From positions 1 to 5,699 of the forward strand of contig CAUHML010000190.1 of assembly GCA_959606905.1 (NCBI GenBank): DNA of 5,699 nt, given 5' to 3'. This document shows, one piece after another, positions 5,670 through 5,699 of the stretch. The notes under the pieces are model-generated. The model was not told the DNA's origin. It searched no databases and saw only the letters and a program-made list of their open reading frames with translations. Positions within the stretch are counted from its first letter, which is position 1, and every line of letters begins with the position of its first letter. The DNA comes from an uncultured Bacteroides sp. GTDB lineage: Bacteria > Bacteroidota > Bacteroidia > Bacteroidales > Bacteroidaceae. The position numbers and the translations under genes are program-made.

Positions 5670-5699
5670 TATGCGAAATTTGTTGGAACCTTAACTATT

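Larger units (their letters stand above)
5353..5699. other. 347-base structured region without a large gene
   Basis: No ORF longer than about 30 codons with a credible start is visible on either strand. Bases 5353-5410 are AT-rich and featureless. From 5411 on the DNA becomes GC-richer (31/60 in 5461-5520) and is packed with inverted repeats: hairpins at 5411-5456, 5475-5509, 5555-5585 and 5637-5669, plus a 19-codon ORF at 5583-5642. The arrangement looks like the end of one transcription unit followed by the attenuated leader of another gene lying past the right edge. I see no convincing -35/-10 pair between 5513 and 5541. Confidence 0.7.

Overview
The window looks like accessory DNA from a low-GC Gram-positive bacterium, most likely a gut-type clostridium (Lachnospiraceae/Oscillospiraceae or a relative). 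This is an inference from AT-rich codon use, strong AGGAGG/GGAG ribosome binding sites, intrinsic terminators, and a small helix-turn-helix protein of a kind common on clostridial integrative elements. No integrase, relaxase, transposase or attachment site is visible, so a mobile context is suggested but not shown.

Layout, all on the + strand. (1) 1-159: the C-terminal 52 codons of a small excisionase/MerR-like DNA-binding protein. (2) 156-845 and 842-2101: an OmpR-type response regulator and a two-TM sensor histidine kinase. These three reading frames are joined by 4-base ATGA overlaps. (3) 2103-2129: an intrinsic terminator after the kinase. (4) 2141-2275: a short regulatory region with three phased GTAA half-sites, an extended -10 (TGATACAAT), and a possible small upstream ORF. 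(5) 2276-2947 and 2944-5352: an ABC ATPase of the MacB/LolD/BceA class and an 802-residue FtsX-type permease, again joined by ATGA. (6) 5353-5699: 347 bases with no large gene. It holds three or four hairpins and a 19-codon ORF with an ideal Shine-Dalgarno, laid out like a leader-peptide attenuator for a gene beyond the right edge.

How the parts probably work together: the kinase senses an envelope signal through its roughly 80-residue outer domain and phosphorylates the regulator at Asp52. The regulator then most likely binds the GTAA repeats upstream of the transporter operon and switches on the ATPase/permease pair. Such regulator-kinase-ABC modules commonly give resistance to peptide or cell-envelope-active compounds. 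The substrate cannot be read from the sequence. The permease has 8 predicted TM segments and two large outer domains, unlike canonical BceB, and the kinase has a real extracellular domain, unlike canonical BceS.

The flanks are clearly GC-richer than the two-component/ABC module (64 of 120 GC in bases 1-120, and 31 of 60 in 5461-5520, against 18 of 60 in 2281-2340). This suggests the module is cargo set into a different backbone. The most intriguing part is the structured right end with its candidate leader peptide.
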